Below the pieces are notes generated by a model. The model worked only from the letters and a program-made list of their open reading frames with translations. It searched no databases and was not told the DNA's origin. A stretch of DNA of 64,000 bases from Corynebacterium durum. Lineage in GTDB: Bacteria; Actinomycetota; Actinomycetes; Mycobacteriales; Mycobacteriaceae. The translations under genes were made by a program, and so were the position numbers. The DNA is taken from positions 1,488,001 through 1,552,000 of the forward strand of contig NZ_CP047200.1 of assembly GCF_030408675.1 (NCBI RefSeq), read 5' to 3'. Of this stretch, positions 45,608 through 56,819 are shown one piece after another. The first letter of the stretch is position 1; every line of letters begins with the position of its first letter.

Positions 45608-46810
45608 TTAGCGGTTACTATCCAGCACGCCGTTGCTGATGGCTTGTTGGGTGTCGCGCAGGTGGGCTTCGTAGGTGTCGTTGAATACGGTTGTACCCTT
45701 TTTGTCGATGGTCACAAAGAACAGCCAGTTGCCTTGTGCAGGGTTTTCCACGGCCTCAATGGCTTGGATAGACGGCGATGCAATCGGGGTATCAGGCAGT
45801 CCTTCCTTCGCGTAGGTGTTCCAGGGCGTAACCCGCTTGCGATCCTCGTCGGTGGTGGCCACTTCCTGGGAGGTAAGCCCGTAGTTGACGGTGGAGTCGA
45901 ACTCCAGCTTCATGGGTGCCTTCAAGCGGTTCAGAATCACGCGCGCCACCTTGTCAAATTCACCTGCAGGTGCTTCGCGTTCCACAAGAGAGGCTGCGGT
46001 GATCAACTGGTAAGGACTCAGCCCCACGCCCTGGGCACGTTCGACAATGCCCGTATTGTTGTAGGCGGTTGCGGATTTTGTGATCAGTTCGGTGAGCACC
46101 GCGCGGGCGTCGTGCTCCGGGTTCACCATGTACTGTCCGGGAACAATGAGCCCTTCGAGACGTCGTGGGTCACCGTTGTGGGCGCGCACGGCGTCGAGAG
46201 CCCAATCGGGCACCCCCAGTTCCGCAGGGTCGGTGGTTGCGGCGATGTTTTGCAGGTCTTGGGCGTTGATACAGTTGCGGCTGCCTTCGTAACAGGTGAC
46301 TTTGGAGATTTGAGAGTAGATGCCGTAGCGGGTTTGCCCACCCACCACATTGATATCCATGAGCGTGGCACCACCAACAATGTCGAGGGCCTCAACCTTA
46401 TTTGCTGGGTTGACCAGTGCCGCGATAGCGGCGGCTGCGCTCATTTCCCCCTGAAGCCGATAGAACCCGGGCTCAATCGCGGAGGCTTTGGTACTGCTGT
46501 TTGCAGCGGTTTGAAAGGCGCTGTTGGATTTCACGATTCCACGGTTGACCAATTCCGGTCCGAGTTCAGAGACTGTGGAGCCTTCTTTGATTTCCACCAT
46601 TTGCACAACGCCATTGCCATTTCCCTCGTAGTCGGTGGAGTTTCCGGTGGGGAATACACGCTGACTAGCCACGTAAATGATGGTAAAAATAATCAGAAGT
46701 AGTGAAGCAATAAGTACTGCAAGTCCGCGTTGGCGGCGTTTGACGTACACAGGTTCCATGCGGCGTGTTCTACGGGTACGGGACCGACGTCGATTGGAGT
46801 TGGAAGGCAT
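45608..46810 (-). CDS. mltG: Endolytic murein transglycosylase MltG (YceG-like)
   Basis: 400 residues. A basic N-terminus and one membrane helix (about 29-50) precede a periplasmic YceG domain with KEGSTVSELGPELVNRG (LysM-like) and ASLVEREAPAGEFDKVARVI, where the catalytic glutamate lies. It cuts nascent peptidoglycan strands. ATG 46810 overlaps the ruvX stop. Confidence 0.95.
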   Translation of the reverse strand: MPSNSNRRRSRTRRTRRMEPVYVKRRQRGLAVLIASLLLIIFTIIYVASQRVFPTGNSTDYEGNGNGVVQMVEIKEGSTVSELGPELVNRGIVKSNSAFQTAANSSTKASAIEPGFYRLQGEMSAAAAIAALVNPANKVEALDIVGGATLMDINVVGGQTRYGIYSQISKVTCYEGSRNCINAQDLQNIAATTDPAELGVPDWALDAVRAHNGDPRRLEGLIVPGQYMVNPEHDARAVLTELITKSATAYNNTGIVERAQGVGLSPYQLITAASLVEREAPAGEFDKVARVILNRLKAPMKLEFDSTVNYGLTSQEVATTDEDRKRVTPWNTYAKEGLPDTPIASPSIQAIEAVENPAQGNWLFFVTIDKKGTTVFNDTYEAHLRDTQQAISNGVLDSNR

Positions 46811-47340
46811 CAGTAGTCACCTACTTCGTTAGCTGAGTCGCATGCTTGTAAGTAATTATTCCGTTCATCAAGCCAACTTTGCAGTATTTCCACCGCAGCG
46901 GCTTGATCGATAATGGTGCGTCCTGCTTTCGCTTTTACCCCGCTGGCACGTAATGCCTGCGTAGCGGTGACGGTGGTGAGCCGTTCATCTGCCATGCGCA
47001 CGGGGATTAATTTTTCTTCACCAGCTAACCTGCGGCTAACCCTAGAAGCAATATCTGTGGCGTGTTTGACACTGGAAGAGCCTTTGCCTTTCAGCGTGCG
47101 AGGTAGGCCAATAACCACTTCTACCACGTCGTACTCATTGATCAAGCGCAGTATGCGGTCAATATCGGCTTTATCGTCGTCATCGAACATGGTTTCCCTG
47201 GATATGGTTTCCACCGGCGTTGCCAGGATACAGCCCCGGTCAGAGACTGCCACTCCGATACGCACAGTACCAACGTCCAGTGCCAGCCTTCGCCCCTGTC
47301 CCGGATCGTCCCTGCCTGGCTTGTCTGGGGTTGGCTGCAT
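46810..47340 (-). CDS. ruvX: Putative pre-16S rRNA nuclease / Holliday-junction resolvase YqgF family
   Basis: 176 residues with the RNase H-like fold: [30 protein letters not shown] and DERLTTVTA. Family members trim 16S rRNA or resolve junctions. ATG 47340 lies 11 bases after AAAGGA; GTG 47373 is a longer possibility. The stop overlaps the mltG start (TGATG). Confidence 0.93.
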   Translation of the reverse strand: MQPTPDKPGRDDPGQGRRLALDVGTVRIGVAVSDRGCILATPVETISRETMFDDDDKADIDRILRLINEYDVVEVVIGLPRTLKGKGSSSVKHATDIASRVSRRLAGEEKLIPVRMADERLTTVTATQALRASGVKAKAGRTIIDQAAAVEILQSWLDERNNYLQACDSANEVGDY

Positions 47341-47542
47341 GTGGTTTCGATTCCTTTGCTGTTGGTGTGTCACGCAAATTTTATGCGCCCACAGTTGTTG
47401 TCACGACATCATTATGGCATCACGCTGACGAAGCCCGAATGTAGCAATAAAACTGCCCCTTGTAGTCGTAGTTCGTCGTTGTAGCCGCATACACCGTCTC
47501 CCTTAACCTAACCGTTATCTACTCCAGGTGTGGGAATACGCA

Positions 47543-47577
47543 AGGGGCGTGTCGGATGTCATATACCGCACGCCCCT
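47543..47577 (-). terminator. Terminator-like hairpin after alaS
   Basis: AGGGGCGTG and CACGCCCCT pair over nine bases around a 17-base loop, about 28 bases beyond the alaS stop. On the minus strand it is followed by TTGCGTATT, not a full T run. Confidence 0.55.
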
Positions 47578-47604
47578 GCATCAGGGTTATGGTGAGCAGA
47601 TTGA

Positions 47605-50271
47605 CTACAGCTTCTTCAGCCCATCTGCCACAGCAGCAAAAGCCTCAGAAGCACCGTCAATATTGGTGCCGGACCCTTGAGCCATGTCGGGTTTGCCGCC
47701 GCCGCGTCCTTCACAGTACTGGCCAACAAGGCCCACAAGCTGCCCAGCTTTCACGCCACGCTCAATAGCTTTCGGCGTCGCTGCGGCCAGGAACGGTACC
47801 TTGTTACCGTCATTGGCCACCAGCACCACCACACCGGCCTGATCACTCAAACGGTTCTTTAGGTCTGTACCGACGGTGCGCAGTTCACTGCCGCTAACCT
47901 GGCCGGGTAGCGTCATCGTGATCACCTTGAAGCCATTGACATCGTACGCTGCGGCAAAGAATTCCCCGCTGAGCGCCGCAAGTTGACGGCGGTTGAGTTC
48001 GGCGATTTCTTTTTCCGCCTGCTTAAGCTTGTCGGTCAGCTGTGCAATGCGGTCGGGAAGCTCCTCAGTGGGGGCTTTCAGCGAACTAGCAAGCCCCGCA
48101 GCGAGGGCGCGTTCACGGGACAGGTACTGGAAGGAATCGAGCCCCGAATAAGCTTCGATGCGGCGCGTTCCAGAACCAACGGAAGATTCGCCCAGTACCG
48201 CCACAGGCCCAATTTGCGAGGAGTGTTTCACGTGGGTGCCGCCGCACAGTTCCATGGAGAACGGTCCACCGATCTCCACAACACGCACGTTGTCGCCGTA
48301 GTTTTCACCGAACAGCGCCATCGCACCCATGGCTTTTGCCTCGTCCAGGGTGGTTTCAATGGTGTTCACGTCCCAGTCAGAATCCACTGCCTGATTGGTG
48401 ATAGTCTCAATCTCCCGCAGCTGATCTGGTGTCAACGGGTCGGTGTAGTTGAAGTCAAACCGCAGGTAACCCGGCTTATTCATCGACCCTGCCTGCACAG
48501 CGGTCGGCCCCAGGACCTGCCGTAGTGCGGCATGGATCAGGTGCGTTGCTGAGTGCGCTTGCCGTGCCGCATGTCGCCATTGCTTATCGACGCTCGCGTG
48601 TACCTGATCCCCCACGGACACTCCACCATGCTCCACTACGGCCTTGTGAACCCACAGCTTCTTGCCGATCTTTTGCACATCGCCCACACGCAGCACCGAA
48701 TTCCCGGCAGTGATTACACCGCGGTCGCCCAGCTGCCCACCCGATTCAGCGTACATGGGCGTGATGTCCACGATAACCTCAACGGACTCGCCTTCGTGGG
48801 CTTCAGTCCGCAGTTCACCGTCCACCACAAGCCCCAAAACCTTGGCATCACTCTCCAGCTCGTCAAAGCCGGTGAATGTGGTGGGGTGTTCGTCAACAAA
48901 CTCACGGTAGATGGACAAATCCACATGACCGTGCTTCTTAGCTTTGTTGTCCGCCTTGGCCCGGGCGCGTTGCTCAGCCATCAACGCGTTAAAGCCTTCC
49001 TGGTCCACATCAAGCCCAGCCTCAGCAGCCATTTCCAAGGTGAGGTCAATGGGGAAACCATAGGTGTCGTGCAGCGTGAACGCTTGCGCGCCAGCCAACG
49101 TGGTGGAACCGCTGGCTTTGACTGAGGCTGCGGCCTCTTCAAACAGGCTGGTACCGGATTCGAGGGTACGAAGGAACGCCTTTTCCTCATTCACAGCAGT
49201 TTTGAGGATGCGCTCGCGGTTATCAGCAATCTCCGGATAAGACGGTGTCATCGTATCCATGATGGTGTCCATGAACACACTCATCGTCTCTCCCTGCGCG
49301 CCAAGCAGGCGTGCAGAGCGAATGATACGTCGCAGCAGGCGGCGCAGGATATAGCCACGCCCCTCGTTACCAGGGGTAACACCATCAAGAATGAGCATCA
49401 TTCCGGTGCGGGAATGGTCAGCGATAACGCGGAACCGCACGTCGTCCTCGTGCTTTTTCCCATAGGTCGCGCCGCTGAGTTTTTCGGCAGCGTCAATTAC
49501 TGGGCGCAGCAGGTCTGTTTCGTAAACGTTGTCCACGTCTTGGAGAAGGCAGGCCACGCGTTCCACACCAAGCCCGGTATCAATGTTCTTCTTTGGCAGG
49601 TCACCGACGATCTCAAAGTTGTCTTTACCAGTACCCTCGCCGCGTTCCTTCTCCATGAACACGAGGTTCCAGATCTCCATGTACCGGGAGTCGTCGACGA
49701 CGGGGCCACCTTCCTTTCCGTACTCCGGGCCGCGGTCGTAGTAAATCTCCGAGGACGGACCACAGGGACCAGGAATGCCCATGGACCAGTAGTTATCGGC
49801 CATGCCTAAACGCTGGATTCGCTCAGCGGGCAGTCCGATTTTCTTTTCCCAAATGTCGGCAGCTTCGTCGTCTTCAAGGTAGACGGTGACCCATAGACGT
49901 TCAGGATCCAACCCGTAGCCACCATCCTCAACTGATGAGGTCAACAGCGACCAGGCGTTTTTAATTGCTCCTTCTTTGAAATACTGCCCAAAGGAGAAAT
50001 TGCCCGCCATCTGGAAAAACGTGTTGTGGCGGGTAGTGATGCCCACTTCTTCAATGTCCAGGGTACGCACACATTTCTGAATCGACGTGGCCGTACCATT
50101 CGGAAATGGCGGGTTTTGCTGACCCAGAAAATACGGTTTAAAGGGCACCATGCCAGCATTGACAAACAGGAGGTTAGGATCATCCAGGATCAGCGACGCG
50201 CTGGGAACCTCAGTGTGTCCCTCGTTGACAAAGTGCTGAATAAAGCGGTCTCTGATCTCATGTGTCTGCAC
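47605..50271 (-). CDS. alaS: Alanyl-tRNA synthetase
   Basis: 888 residues, full length. Class II core with [13 protein letters not shown] and [15 protein letters not shown], the editing domain [16 protein letters not shown] with its zinc site and [12 protein letters not shown], and the C-terminal C-Ala domain. ATG 50271 follows a poor ribosome site. Upstream lies rarA. Confidence 0.99.
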   Translation of the reverse strand: MQTHEIRDRFIQHFVNEGHTEVPSASLILDDPNLLFVNAGMVPFKPYFLGQQNPPFPNGTATSIQKCVRTLDIEEVGITTRHNTFFQMAGNFSFGQYFKEGAIKNAWSLLTSSVEDGGYGLDPERLWVTVYLEDDEAADIWEKKIGLPAERIQRLGMADNYWSMGIPGPCGPSSEIYYDRGPEYGKEGGPVVDDSRYMEIWNLVFMEKERGEGTGKDNFEIVGDLPKKNIDTGLGVERVACLLQDVDNVYETDLLRPVIDAAEKLSGATYGKKHEDDVRFRVIADHSRTGMMLILDGVTPGNEGRGYILRRLLRRIIRSARLLGAQGETMSVFMDTIMDTMTPSYPEIADNRERILKTAVNEEKAFLRTLESGTSLFEEAAASVKASGSTTLAGAQAFTLHDTYGFPIDLTLEMAAEAGLDVDQEGFNALMAEQRARAKADNKAKKHGHVDLSIYREFVDEHPTTFTGFDELESDAKVLGLVVDGELRTEAHEGESVEVIVDITPMYAESGGQLGDRGVITAGNSVLRVGDVQKIGKKLWVHKAVVEHGGVSVGDQVHASVDKQWRHAARQAHSATHLIHAALRQVLGPTAVQAGSMNKPGYLRFDFNYTDPLTPDQLREIETITNQAVDSDWDVNTIETTLDEAKAMGAMALFGENYGDNVRVVEIGGPFSMELCGGTHVKHSSQIGPVAVLGESSVGSGTRRIEAYSGLDSFQYLSRERALAAGLASSLKAPTEELPDRIAQLTDKLKQAEKEIAELNRRQLAALSGEFFAAAYDVNGFKVITMTLPGQVSGSELRTVGTDLKNRLSDQAGVVVLVANDGNKVPFLAAATPKAIERGVKAGQLVGLVGQYCEGRGGGKPDMAQGSGTNIDGASEAFAAVADGLKKL

Positions 50272-50336
50272 GGCAGAATTCCTCGCTATGAGTTGACGTT
50301 TTTCTAACAGCGGATTACTTTACCACGCTCGGCATT

Positions 50337-51698
50337 CTAGTTGTGACCTCGAATAATACGGCGTAGGCGACCAAGAAACTCGAACTGACGTTTTTCCGAC
50401 CCATGCTCGGTGGGTTCGTAATACACGGCATCATCAAGATCCTCGGGAATGTAGCGCTGTTCCACCACTCCCCTCGGATCATCATGGGGATACTTATAGC
50501 CCACCGCGTGACCCAGCTCCTTGGCACCGGAATAGTGCCCGTCCCGTAGGTGCGCAGGTACCGCGCCGCCTTTACCTGCGGCAACATCGGCCATCGCAGC
50601 GTCGATAGCCTTACATACGGAGTTGGATTTTGGCGCCGTCGCAAGGTGGATGGTGGCTTGCGCCAGATTCAAACGAGCTTCGGGCATACCGATAAGCTGC
50701 ACAGCCTGCGCGGCCGCAGTGGCTGTCTGCAACGCCGTAGGGTCCGCCATTCCAATGTCTTCGCTGGCGTGAATGACAAGACGACGAGCGATAAAACGAG
50801 GGTCTTCACCGGCCACAATCATGCGCGCCAGGTAATGCAGGGCCGCATCCACGTCGGAACCGCGAATGGACTTAATAAAAGCACTAGTGATGTCGTAATG
50901 CTGGTCACCATCCCGGTCGTAGCGAACCACAGCACGGTTGACATTATCCCTGATGGTGGCAACATCCAGCTCACCACTATCGACGACCGCCTCGGCTGCG
51001 GCCTCCAGGTATGTCAGCGCCCGGCGCGCATCCCCGCCTGCAAGGAGAACGAGTTGGTCGAGGGCCTCATCAGTGATGGTGATGCGGTTGTCTAAGCCAC
51101 GTGGATCGGTGAGGGCGCGGGTGAGCACGGTGCGAATCGCGGCGTCGTCAAGCGAGTGGAGTTGAAGGAGCAGAGAGCGGGACAGCAGCGGCGACACGAT
51201 GGAGAAGGAAGGGTTTTCTGTCGTGGCCGCAACGAGCAGGACGGTGCGATTTTCTACGGCAGAAAGTAGTGCGTCTTGCTGGGTTTTGGAAAAGCGGTGA
51301 ACTTCGTCGATGAAGAGGACGGTGCGGATTCCGTGGATGAGGTCGCGCCGGGCTTGGTCGATAACGATGCGGACTTCTTTGACGCCGGAATTGAGCGCAG
51401 ACAGTCCCACGAAGCGATGTCCTGTGGCGGAGCTTAGAAGTGAGGCGATGGTGGTTTTCCCGGTGCCGGGTGGCCCGTAGAGGATGACGGATGCTTCGCC
51501 GGAGCCTTCCACGAGCCGTCGTAGTGGTCGGCCTTCGCCGAGGAGGTGTTCTTGTCCCACCACGTCGTCAAGGCTGCGGGGCCGCATGCGGGCCGCCAGC
51601 GGCGCGTGATCACCGGGGTGGAAATAGTCGCTGGTGGGTTGGGGAGGTTCAGTGTGGGTGCTGGGGAACAGCGAGTCTTGGGATGACGTGTTGTTCAT
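50337..51698 (-). CDS. rarA: Replication-associated recombination protein A (AAA ATPase)
   Basis: 453 residues. Walker [15 protein letters not shown], Walker [20 protein letters not shown], sensor 1 [10 protein letters not shown] and the MgsA tetramerisation C-terminus ([18 protein letters not shown]). It acts at stalled replication forks. ATG 51698. Confidence 0.97.
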   Translation of the reverse strand: MNNTSSQDSLFPSTHTEPPQPTSDYFHPGDHAPLAARMRPRSLDDVVGQEHLLGEGRPLRRLVEGSGEASVILYGPPGTGKTTIASLLSSATGHRFVGLSALNSGVKEVRIVIDQARRDLIHGIRTVLFIDEVHRFSKTQQDALLSAVENRTVLLVAATTENPSFSIVSPLLSRSLLLQLHSLDDAAIRTVLTRALTDPRGLDNRITITDEALDQLVLLAGGDARRALTYLEAAAEAVVDSGELDVATIRDNVNRAVVRYDRDGDQHYDITSAFIKSIRGSDVDAALHYLARMIVAGEDPRFIARRLVIHASEDIGMADPTALQTATAAAQAVQLIGMPEARLNLAQATIHLATAPKSNSVCKAIDAAMADVAAGKGGAVPAHLRDGHYSGAKELGHAVGYKYPHDDPRGVVEQRYIPEDLDDAVYYEPTEHGSEKRQFEFLGRLRRIIRGHN

Positions 51699-51751
51699 GG
51701 CCTGGCACCGCCTCCTTGATTTGTTTTTCCTGGTTTGTTTTCCCTGGTTTA

Positions 51752-53002
51752 TTACTGCTCCATTGCTTGTAGGCGTTCTACCACTGAGTTGGCGAATGCC
51801 GCCACTTCGGGGAAGCGGGGATCGTCGCCACGTGAAGCGTAACGAGTGAGCGCTTCGAAAGTTTCCAGGAGGTCTTGGCGTGCGATGCTTCCTTCACCGA
51901 CGATGGAACCGAGGCTTGGGTTGGAGAGCACGTCGTCGAACGGGTCTATGTTGGCAGTTGCCAGGGCTTCGGTGGCTGCGTCGGGTATATCGGAGTCGGA
52001 GTCTGGACGGTTTCCCAGCTCGGAGACCAGCTGGTTCATGGATCCGAAGTAGAGGTAGGAGATGCTTGCCAATGCCCAGCCGATGAGTGCGGTGACGATG
52101 CGCGCTTGAAGGCGAACACGGTTGTTGACGTTGGGCCAGATTCCGCTGACTTCCCGCACCCAGGATTCGATGAAGGCGTCTGCCTCTACATCCGTAATGG
52201 TGTGCGGGAACAGGAATTGTGGGAATCCGGCGACAACACAAGCGACATCGAAGGTGGAGTCCCGGAATCCGGCCCATTCGTAGTCGAGGAACTGCGTGCG
52301 CTCGGCATAGATGATGTTGTCGGGTGACAGGTCGAAGGGTGTAAAGGCTCGGTGTTGGCCGGACGCTAATCGACGCTGCGCGTCAGTGGCGAAGTCCCGA
52401 ACAACGTGCGGTACCTGCACGTCAGCGTTGCTCAGTAGCTCGACGCCATTGTCAATAGAGACCAACAGAGAGGCGTCACGCATTTCGTGCAGTTCAGCGG
52501 TGTCTGGGTATCGGCTGAGCATGCGGGTAAGCAGAATGTCAAAGTGCCGCTCCCGGTCGGCCGTGCCTGCGTGCATGCGTCCGATGGACTGACCAAGGTT
52601 ACGCAGGAGTTGCAGGCGCTGTTCAGGCCCTGAGTAGTTGAGCAGGTCGGCAAACGTCTCGCCTTCCCCAGAGTCGGAGATAACAAGCAGCCTGCTGTCA
52701 ATGTCATAGGCCAAAAGGACGGGTCCCGGGCGGACGTCTTTGGGCAAAGATGTGGTGAATTGATAGGACACTACTTCCCTGATCAGGGCAGCGTCGTCCA
52801 TGCTGTCATTGGTGGCGGGAGTGTATTTCAGCACCACGGAGCGTTGTTGAAGGAATGGTGAGGGGGCGACGCGGGCGCGGAGCACAATGGCGGTGCCGGA
52901 TCCGCCGAGTTTTTCGATGTCCGTGAGTGACTGGGTTCCGCCGAATCGTTTGGATAGCAGTTCCTCGGCGACAGCCACGATCTCGTCGGTGCCACGCATC
53001 AT
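51752..53002 (-). CDS. Aminoglycoside phosphotransferase/choline kinase fold protein
   Basis: 416 residues. Kinase-like fold with the catalytic loop [14 protein letters not shown] and the metal motif [17 protein letters not shown]. Substrate unknown: the family includes aminoglycoside, choline and sugar kinases. It is conserved beside rarA or aspS in corynebacteria. ATG 53002 lies eight bases after AAGGAG; 52999 also possible. Confidence 0.8.
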   Translation of the reverse strand: MMRGTDEIVAVAEELLSKRFGGTQSLTDIEKLGGSGTAIVLRARVAPSPFLQQRSVVLKYTPATNDSMDDAALIREVVSYQFTTSLPKDVRPGPVLLAYDIDSRLLVISDSGEGETFADLLNYSGPEQRLQLLRNLGQSIGRMHAGTADRERHFDILLTRMLSRYPDTAELHEMRDASLLVSIDNGVELLSNADVQVPHVVRDFATDAQRRLASGQHRAFTPFDLSPDNIIYAERTQFLDYEWAGFRDSTFDVACVVAGFPQFLFPHTITDVEADAFIESWVREVSGIWPNVNNRVRLQARIVTALIGWALASISYLYFGSMNQLVSELGNRPDSDSDIPDAATEALATANIDPFDDVLSNPSLGSIVGEGSIARQDLLETFEALTRYASRGDDPRFPEVAAFANSVVERLQAMEQ

Positions 53003-53275
53003 CAACCCGTCTCCTTGTCAAAAATAAACGCAGTACATACCAGCTCAGGTGAACGCACCACTACCAGCCACTGTAGTGACAATACGACAGCAGCGTTATT
53101 TTGTATCAAAAATATGCATGAAAAGCCTGTGGTGTATGTCGCAGCAGCGATACACGCAGGACTGCGGGGGTGAGTGACTGTTCAGCGACCAGGCACAGTG
53201 AGTGGCGGCCCCGAAGTCCGTGCACTCCTGTGGGCCGCCATGCCTTTCACCACCTTTATGGTGTCCGTGTTGTGT
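53003..53275. other. aspS downstream gap with inverted repeats
   Basis: Two inverted repeats are visible. GGCGGCCC (53204-53211) pairs with GGGCCGCC (53232-53239), and an imperfect stem GTGTAT...ATACAC lies near 53138-53156. Either may end aspS transcription; neither has a T run. No gene is supported. Confidence 0.45.
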
Positions 53276-55072
53276 TCAGCTTTTCTCGGCCTTTGGCTTT
53301 GGTTTCGCGTCTATCCCCGCCTCTTTGCGCTGTGCCGCAGTGATCGGAGCGGGGGCATCCGTCAACGGATCAACACCACCGCCTGACTTGGGGAAGGCAA
53401 TCACGTCGCGGATGGACTCAAAGCCACCCAACAAGGAGACAATGCGGTCCCAGCCGAAGGCGATACCGCCGTGTGGCGGGGCACCGAAGGCGAAGGCATC
53501 AAGGAGGAATCCGAACTTCTCTTGGGCTTCCTCATCCGTGATACCCATGACGGCAAATACGCGTTCCTGCACGTCACGACGGTGAATACGAATGGAACCG
53601 CCGCCGATTTCGTTGCCGTTGCACACGATGTCATACGCATAGGCCAGAGCGGCACCGGGGTTGGTGTCAAAAGTATCCAGGCTTTCCGGTTTCGGTGAGG
53701 TGAAGGCGTGGTGCACTGCGGTCCAGGCAGAATGCCCCAGTGCTACATCACCGGATGCCTTTGCGTCGGCGGCAGGTTCAAACAGGGGTGCATCGACAAT
53801 CCAGGTGAATGCCCACTCCCCTTCTTTGATCAGGCCAAGGCGCTGCGCGATCTCATCGCGGGCAGCGCCCAACAATGCGCGGGACGATTTCGCGTCACCT
53901 GCGGCGAAGAAAATGCAATCACCAGGTTTCGCACCCACGTGAGCGGCAATGCCAGCGCGTTCTTCCTCAGTAATGTTCTTAGCCACCGGGCCGGACAGTT
54001 CACCGTCTTCACCGACAAGGATGTAGGCCAGACCTTTTGCGCCGCGTTGCTTAGCCCAGTCCTGCCAGCCATCAAGCTGACGACGCGGCTGGGAGGCACC
54101 ACCGTCCATGACCACGGCCCCCACATAGTCGTTCTGGAACACGCGGAAGGACGTGTTGGCAAAAAAGTCTGTGCATTCCACAATCTGGATGTCAAAACGC
54201 AGGTCGGGTTTGTCGGAACCATAGAGGCGCATGGCATCGGCGTAGGTCATGCGTGGGATAGGGGTGGAAATCTCGTATCCAATGAGCTTCCACAACGCCA
54301 CCAAAATTTCCTCAGCCAGGGCGATCACATCGTCCTGGTCCACAAAACTCATTTCCACGTCCAGCTGGGTGAATTCCGGCTGGCGGTCGGCGCGGAAATC
54401 CTCATCACGGTAGCAGCGCGCAATCTGGTAGTAGCGTTCCATGCCTGCAACCATGAGCAACTGCTTAAACAGCTGCGGAGATTGCGGTAGCGCATAGAAC
54501 GTACCAGGCTTCAGGCGCGCCGGAACCAGGAAGTCGCGGGCGCCCTCCGGGGTGGAGCGGGTGAGAGTGGGGGTTTCAATTTCCACAAAGTCATGGGAAT
54601 CCAACACGGCTCGGGCGGCACGGTTGGCGGCAGACCGCAGGCGCAAAGCCTCCCCCTGGGTGGGGCGACGAAGATCCAAGTAGCGGTACTTCAAACGCGT
54701 TTCCTCACCGACTTCACCGGAGCTAGACGCGGCATCGTCTACCTGGAATGGTAGGGCGGCAGATTCGTTGAGGATGTCCAATTCGGTGACGTTGAGCTCT
54801 ACATCGCCGGAGGCAAGGTTGGGGTTTTCGGAACCTTCGGGGCGTTGTTCCACCACGCCGGTGACACGAACACAGAATTCGCTGCGGAGATGGTGCGCAC
54901 GTTCAGCGACATCGCTGTTGCGGAACACAACCTGGGCGATACCGGAACGGTCGCGCAGGTCGATAAAAATAACGCCGCCGTGGTCGCGTCGGCGAGAAAC
55001 CCAGCCAGTTAAGGTGACTGTCTGACCTGCTGTTTCTTTACGCAGATCACCCGCGAGATGTGTGCGCAGCAC
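53276..55072 (-). CDS. aspS: Aspartyl-tRNA synthetase
   Basis: 598 residues, bacterial type. The OB-fold anticodon domain reads [20 protein letters not shown], followed by motif 2 ([19 protein letters not shown]), the GAD insertion and motif 3 ([15 protein letters not shown]). In bacteria without AsnRS it can charge tRNA-Asn too, but nothing here decides that. The start at 55072 overlaps no gene; ypfJ lies divergently upstream. Confidence 0.98.
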   Translation of the reverse strand: MLRTHLAGDLRKETAGQTVTLTGWVSRRRDHGGVIFIDLRDRSGIAQVVFRNSDVAERAHHLRSEFCVRVTGVVEQRPEGSENPNLASGDVELNVTELDILNESAALPFQVDDAASSSGEVGEETRLKYRYLDLRRPTQGEALRLRSAANRAARAVLDSHDFVEIETPTLTRSTPEGARDFLVPARLKPGTFYALPQSPQLFKQLLMVAGMERYYQIARCYRDEDFRADRQPEFTQLDVEMSFVDQDDVIALAEEILVALWKLIGYEISTPIPRMTYADAMRLYGSDKPDLRFDIQIVECTDFFANTSFRVFQNDYVGAVVMDGGASQPRRQLDGWQDWAKQRGAKGLAYILVGEDGELSGPVAKNITEEERAGIAAHVGAKPGDCIFFAAGDAKSSRALLGAARDEIAQRLGLIKEGEWAFTWIVDAPLFEPAADAKASGDVALGHSAWTAVHHAFTSPKPESLDTFDTNPGAALAYAYDIVCNGNEIGGGSIRIHRRDVQERVFAVMGITDEEAQEKFGFLLDAFAFGAPPHGGIAFGWDRIVSLLGGFESIRDVIAFPKSGGGVDPLTDAPAPITAAQRKEAGIDAKPKPKAEKS

Positions 55073-55187
55073 GTGAATTGGTTCCTTCCCATCGGAATTG
55101 TAAAAAGTCTCTGCCGGGCGATTCTACCTGCCTTACTGCAGAGTGTAAGCATTTGCCCCCTTTGGTAAGTATGGCAAGATCAGCACT

Positions 55188-56075
55188 ATGACGTTTCGTG
55201 GTGATCTACGCAAAACCTCCGACCGTGCCCAACGCACCGGGGGCGGTGGCGGCGGGACCATCGCCGTGGGCGGCGGCATAGGCACTCTTGTGTTGGTCGG
55301 GCTTTTCCTCCTGCTGGGCGGAAACCCCTCCGACATCGGCCAGATCATTGGTAATGAGCAGCAACAAAGCCAGCCCGCACTCCCTCAAGGTTCGCAACAT
55401 CCCTGCGAAACGGGTGAAGATGCCAACAAGTACGTTGATTGCCGCGTGGAGTTGACCGGACAGTCTTTGGACCGCGTGTGGTCATCCATTCTGCCCCAAC
55501 AAGCGGGGATTGCCTACACAAAACCCGGGCTTACGATGTTCACCAACTCCACGAACACGGGGTGCGGGCGCGCGTCCTCCAGCACTGGCCCCTTCTACTG
55601 TCCCAGCGACAAAACCGCGTATTTTGACGTATCGTTTTTTGAGCAGCTCACCTCACTGGGTGGTGCGAATGCCCCATTGGCCCAGGAATATATTGTCGCG
55701 CACGAATTCGGCCACCACATTCAGCAATTGGAAAGCACGCTGGGCCTGAGCAACTACAACGACCCGGGTGAGGATTCCAACGCCGTGAAAATTGAGTTGC
55801 AGGCCGACTGTTATGCCGGCATCTGGGCGCACCACGCACAAAAAGGCCCTGATGCTGACCTGGAGCCGATTACCGACCAGCAGGTGCAGGATGCCGTGGA
55901 TACTGCCCGCGCGGTCGGCGACGACAACATCCAGCAGCGTTCCGGCGGCGGTGTCCGCCCCGATACCTGGACCCACGGCTCGTCTGATCAGCGCCAGCAA
56001 GCCTTCCTGGCGGGATACCGTGCGGGCACTATGAGCGCCTGCGACACGTTGGAACGTGGCGCTTACCAGGGGTAG
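55188..56075 (+). CDS. YpfJ-type neutral zinc metallopeptidase
   Basis: 295 residues. An N-terminal basic segment is followed by a glycine-rich region, one membrane helix (about 31-46) and an extracytoplasmic domain with the HEFGHH zinc motif at 172-177 and the downstream ELQADCYAG motif. This matches the YpfJ/KPN_00621 putative neutral zinc metallopeptidase family. Substrates are unknown. ATG 55188; divergent from aspS. Confidence 0.9.
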   Translation: MTFRGDLRKTSDRAQRTGGGGGGTIAVGGGIGTLVLVGLFLLLGGNPSDIGQIIGNEQQQSQPALPQGSQHPCETGEDANKYVDCRVELTGQSLDRVWSSILPQQAGIAYTKPGLTMFTNSTNTGCGRASSSTGPFYCPSDKTAYFDVSFFEQLTSLGGANAPLAQEYIVAHEFGHHIQQLESTLGLSNYNDPGEDSNAVKIELQADCYAGIWAHHAQKGPDADLEPITDQQVQDAVDTARAVGDDNIQQRSGGGVRPDTWTHGSSDQRQQAFLAGYRAGTMSACDTLERGAYQG

Positions 56076-56084
56076 TGCCCTTCT

Positions 56085-56819
56085 TTAACCGTTCTGAGCG
56101 AACCTTGCTCTTCGCTCCTCCACGCTTCGGTGTGTGCACCAATCGCAATTGTCGTTGCCCGTGGTGTGCCAATGGCAGCACGATGCCCGGAAAAACTGCG
56201 CCTCCTCAAACCATCCATAGGTGCTGAGCGGTCGCCCGTCACCAATTGCGTGCTCTAACAGGTCTTCTCCCACTGCCCCATGAAGGCCACAATGCTCGTG
56301 ACGACGCCGCGCATTCCGCACAACCCCACCAACCGTTGCGGCTACATTGCCATGAAGGTTGGCACGCCCCACCCCAGTTCCGGCACGGAAGGCATCCACC
56401 AGCGGTTCCATAAGCGTGGATACGTGATGCATACACTTAGCGGCGCTGCCATGAACCGTGTGCCACGAGGCCACGTGCAGCTCGGTCGCACCGCCATGAG
56501 TTATCCGTAGCGCTGTCTCATCTGGCGCAAGTACTGGAACGTTACCCGTGAGCAGCCATGTGCCAACCACAATGCCAACAAGGCGGTGGGCACAGCGTTG
56601 AAAGCTTAAAGACCCGGCAAAGCGCAGCCGTGGAGTCCCGTAATGTGCATGGAAAACCTGAGCAACTTCTCGTGCTTTACCGGCATCAGCGAGGTCGGAA
56701 AGCAGTACCATCTCAGATTCGTCAGGCAGCTCACCCACATGGAGTTTGTATTGGAAAGACATGCCGCGCAGGTTGGCGACGAGCGTGGCTACATCTCCAT
56801 TCCCATCACGTTCATTCAT
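56085..56819 (-). CDS. FhuF-like siderophore ferric-iron reductase
   Basis: 244 residues. The C-terminal motif FFRASCCHWHTTGNDNCDWC (Cys214, 215, 225 and 228) is the [2Fe-2S] binding pattern of FhuF, which reduces ferric siderophores inside the cell. The N-terminal 200 residues are the variable FhuF-like part. ATG 56819 overlaps the end of the SNF2 helicase gene by eight bases, so the two are coupled, which is unusual for an iron gene. No DtxR-like operator is seen within the overlap. Confidence 0.8.
   Translation of the reverse strand: MNERDGNGDVATLVANLRGMSFQYKLHVGELPDESEMVLLSDLADAGKAREVAQVFHAHYGTPRLRFAGSLSFQRCAHRLVGIVVGTWLLTGNVPVLAPDETALRITHGGATELHVASWHTVHGSAAKCMHHVSTLMEPLVDAFRAGTGVGRANLHGNVAATVGGVVRNARRRHEHCGLHGAVGEDLLEHAIGDGRPLSTYGWFEEAQFFRASCCHWHTTGNDNCDWCTHRSVEERRARFAQNG

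Noticed and set aside
53174..53386. Plus-strand frame at the aspS 3' end
   Set aside because: Overlaps the aspS C-terminus in antisense and the inverted repeat; only shadow coding signal.
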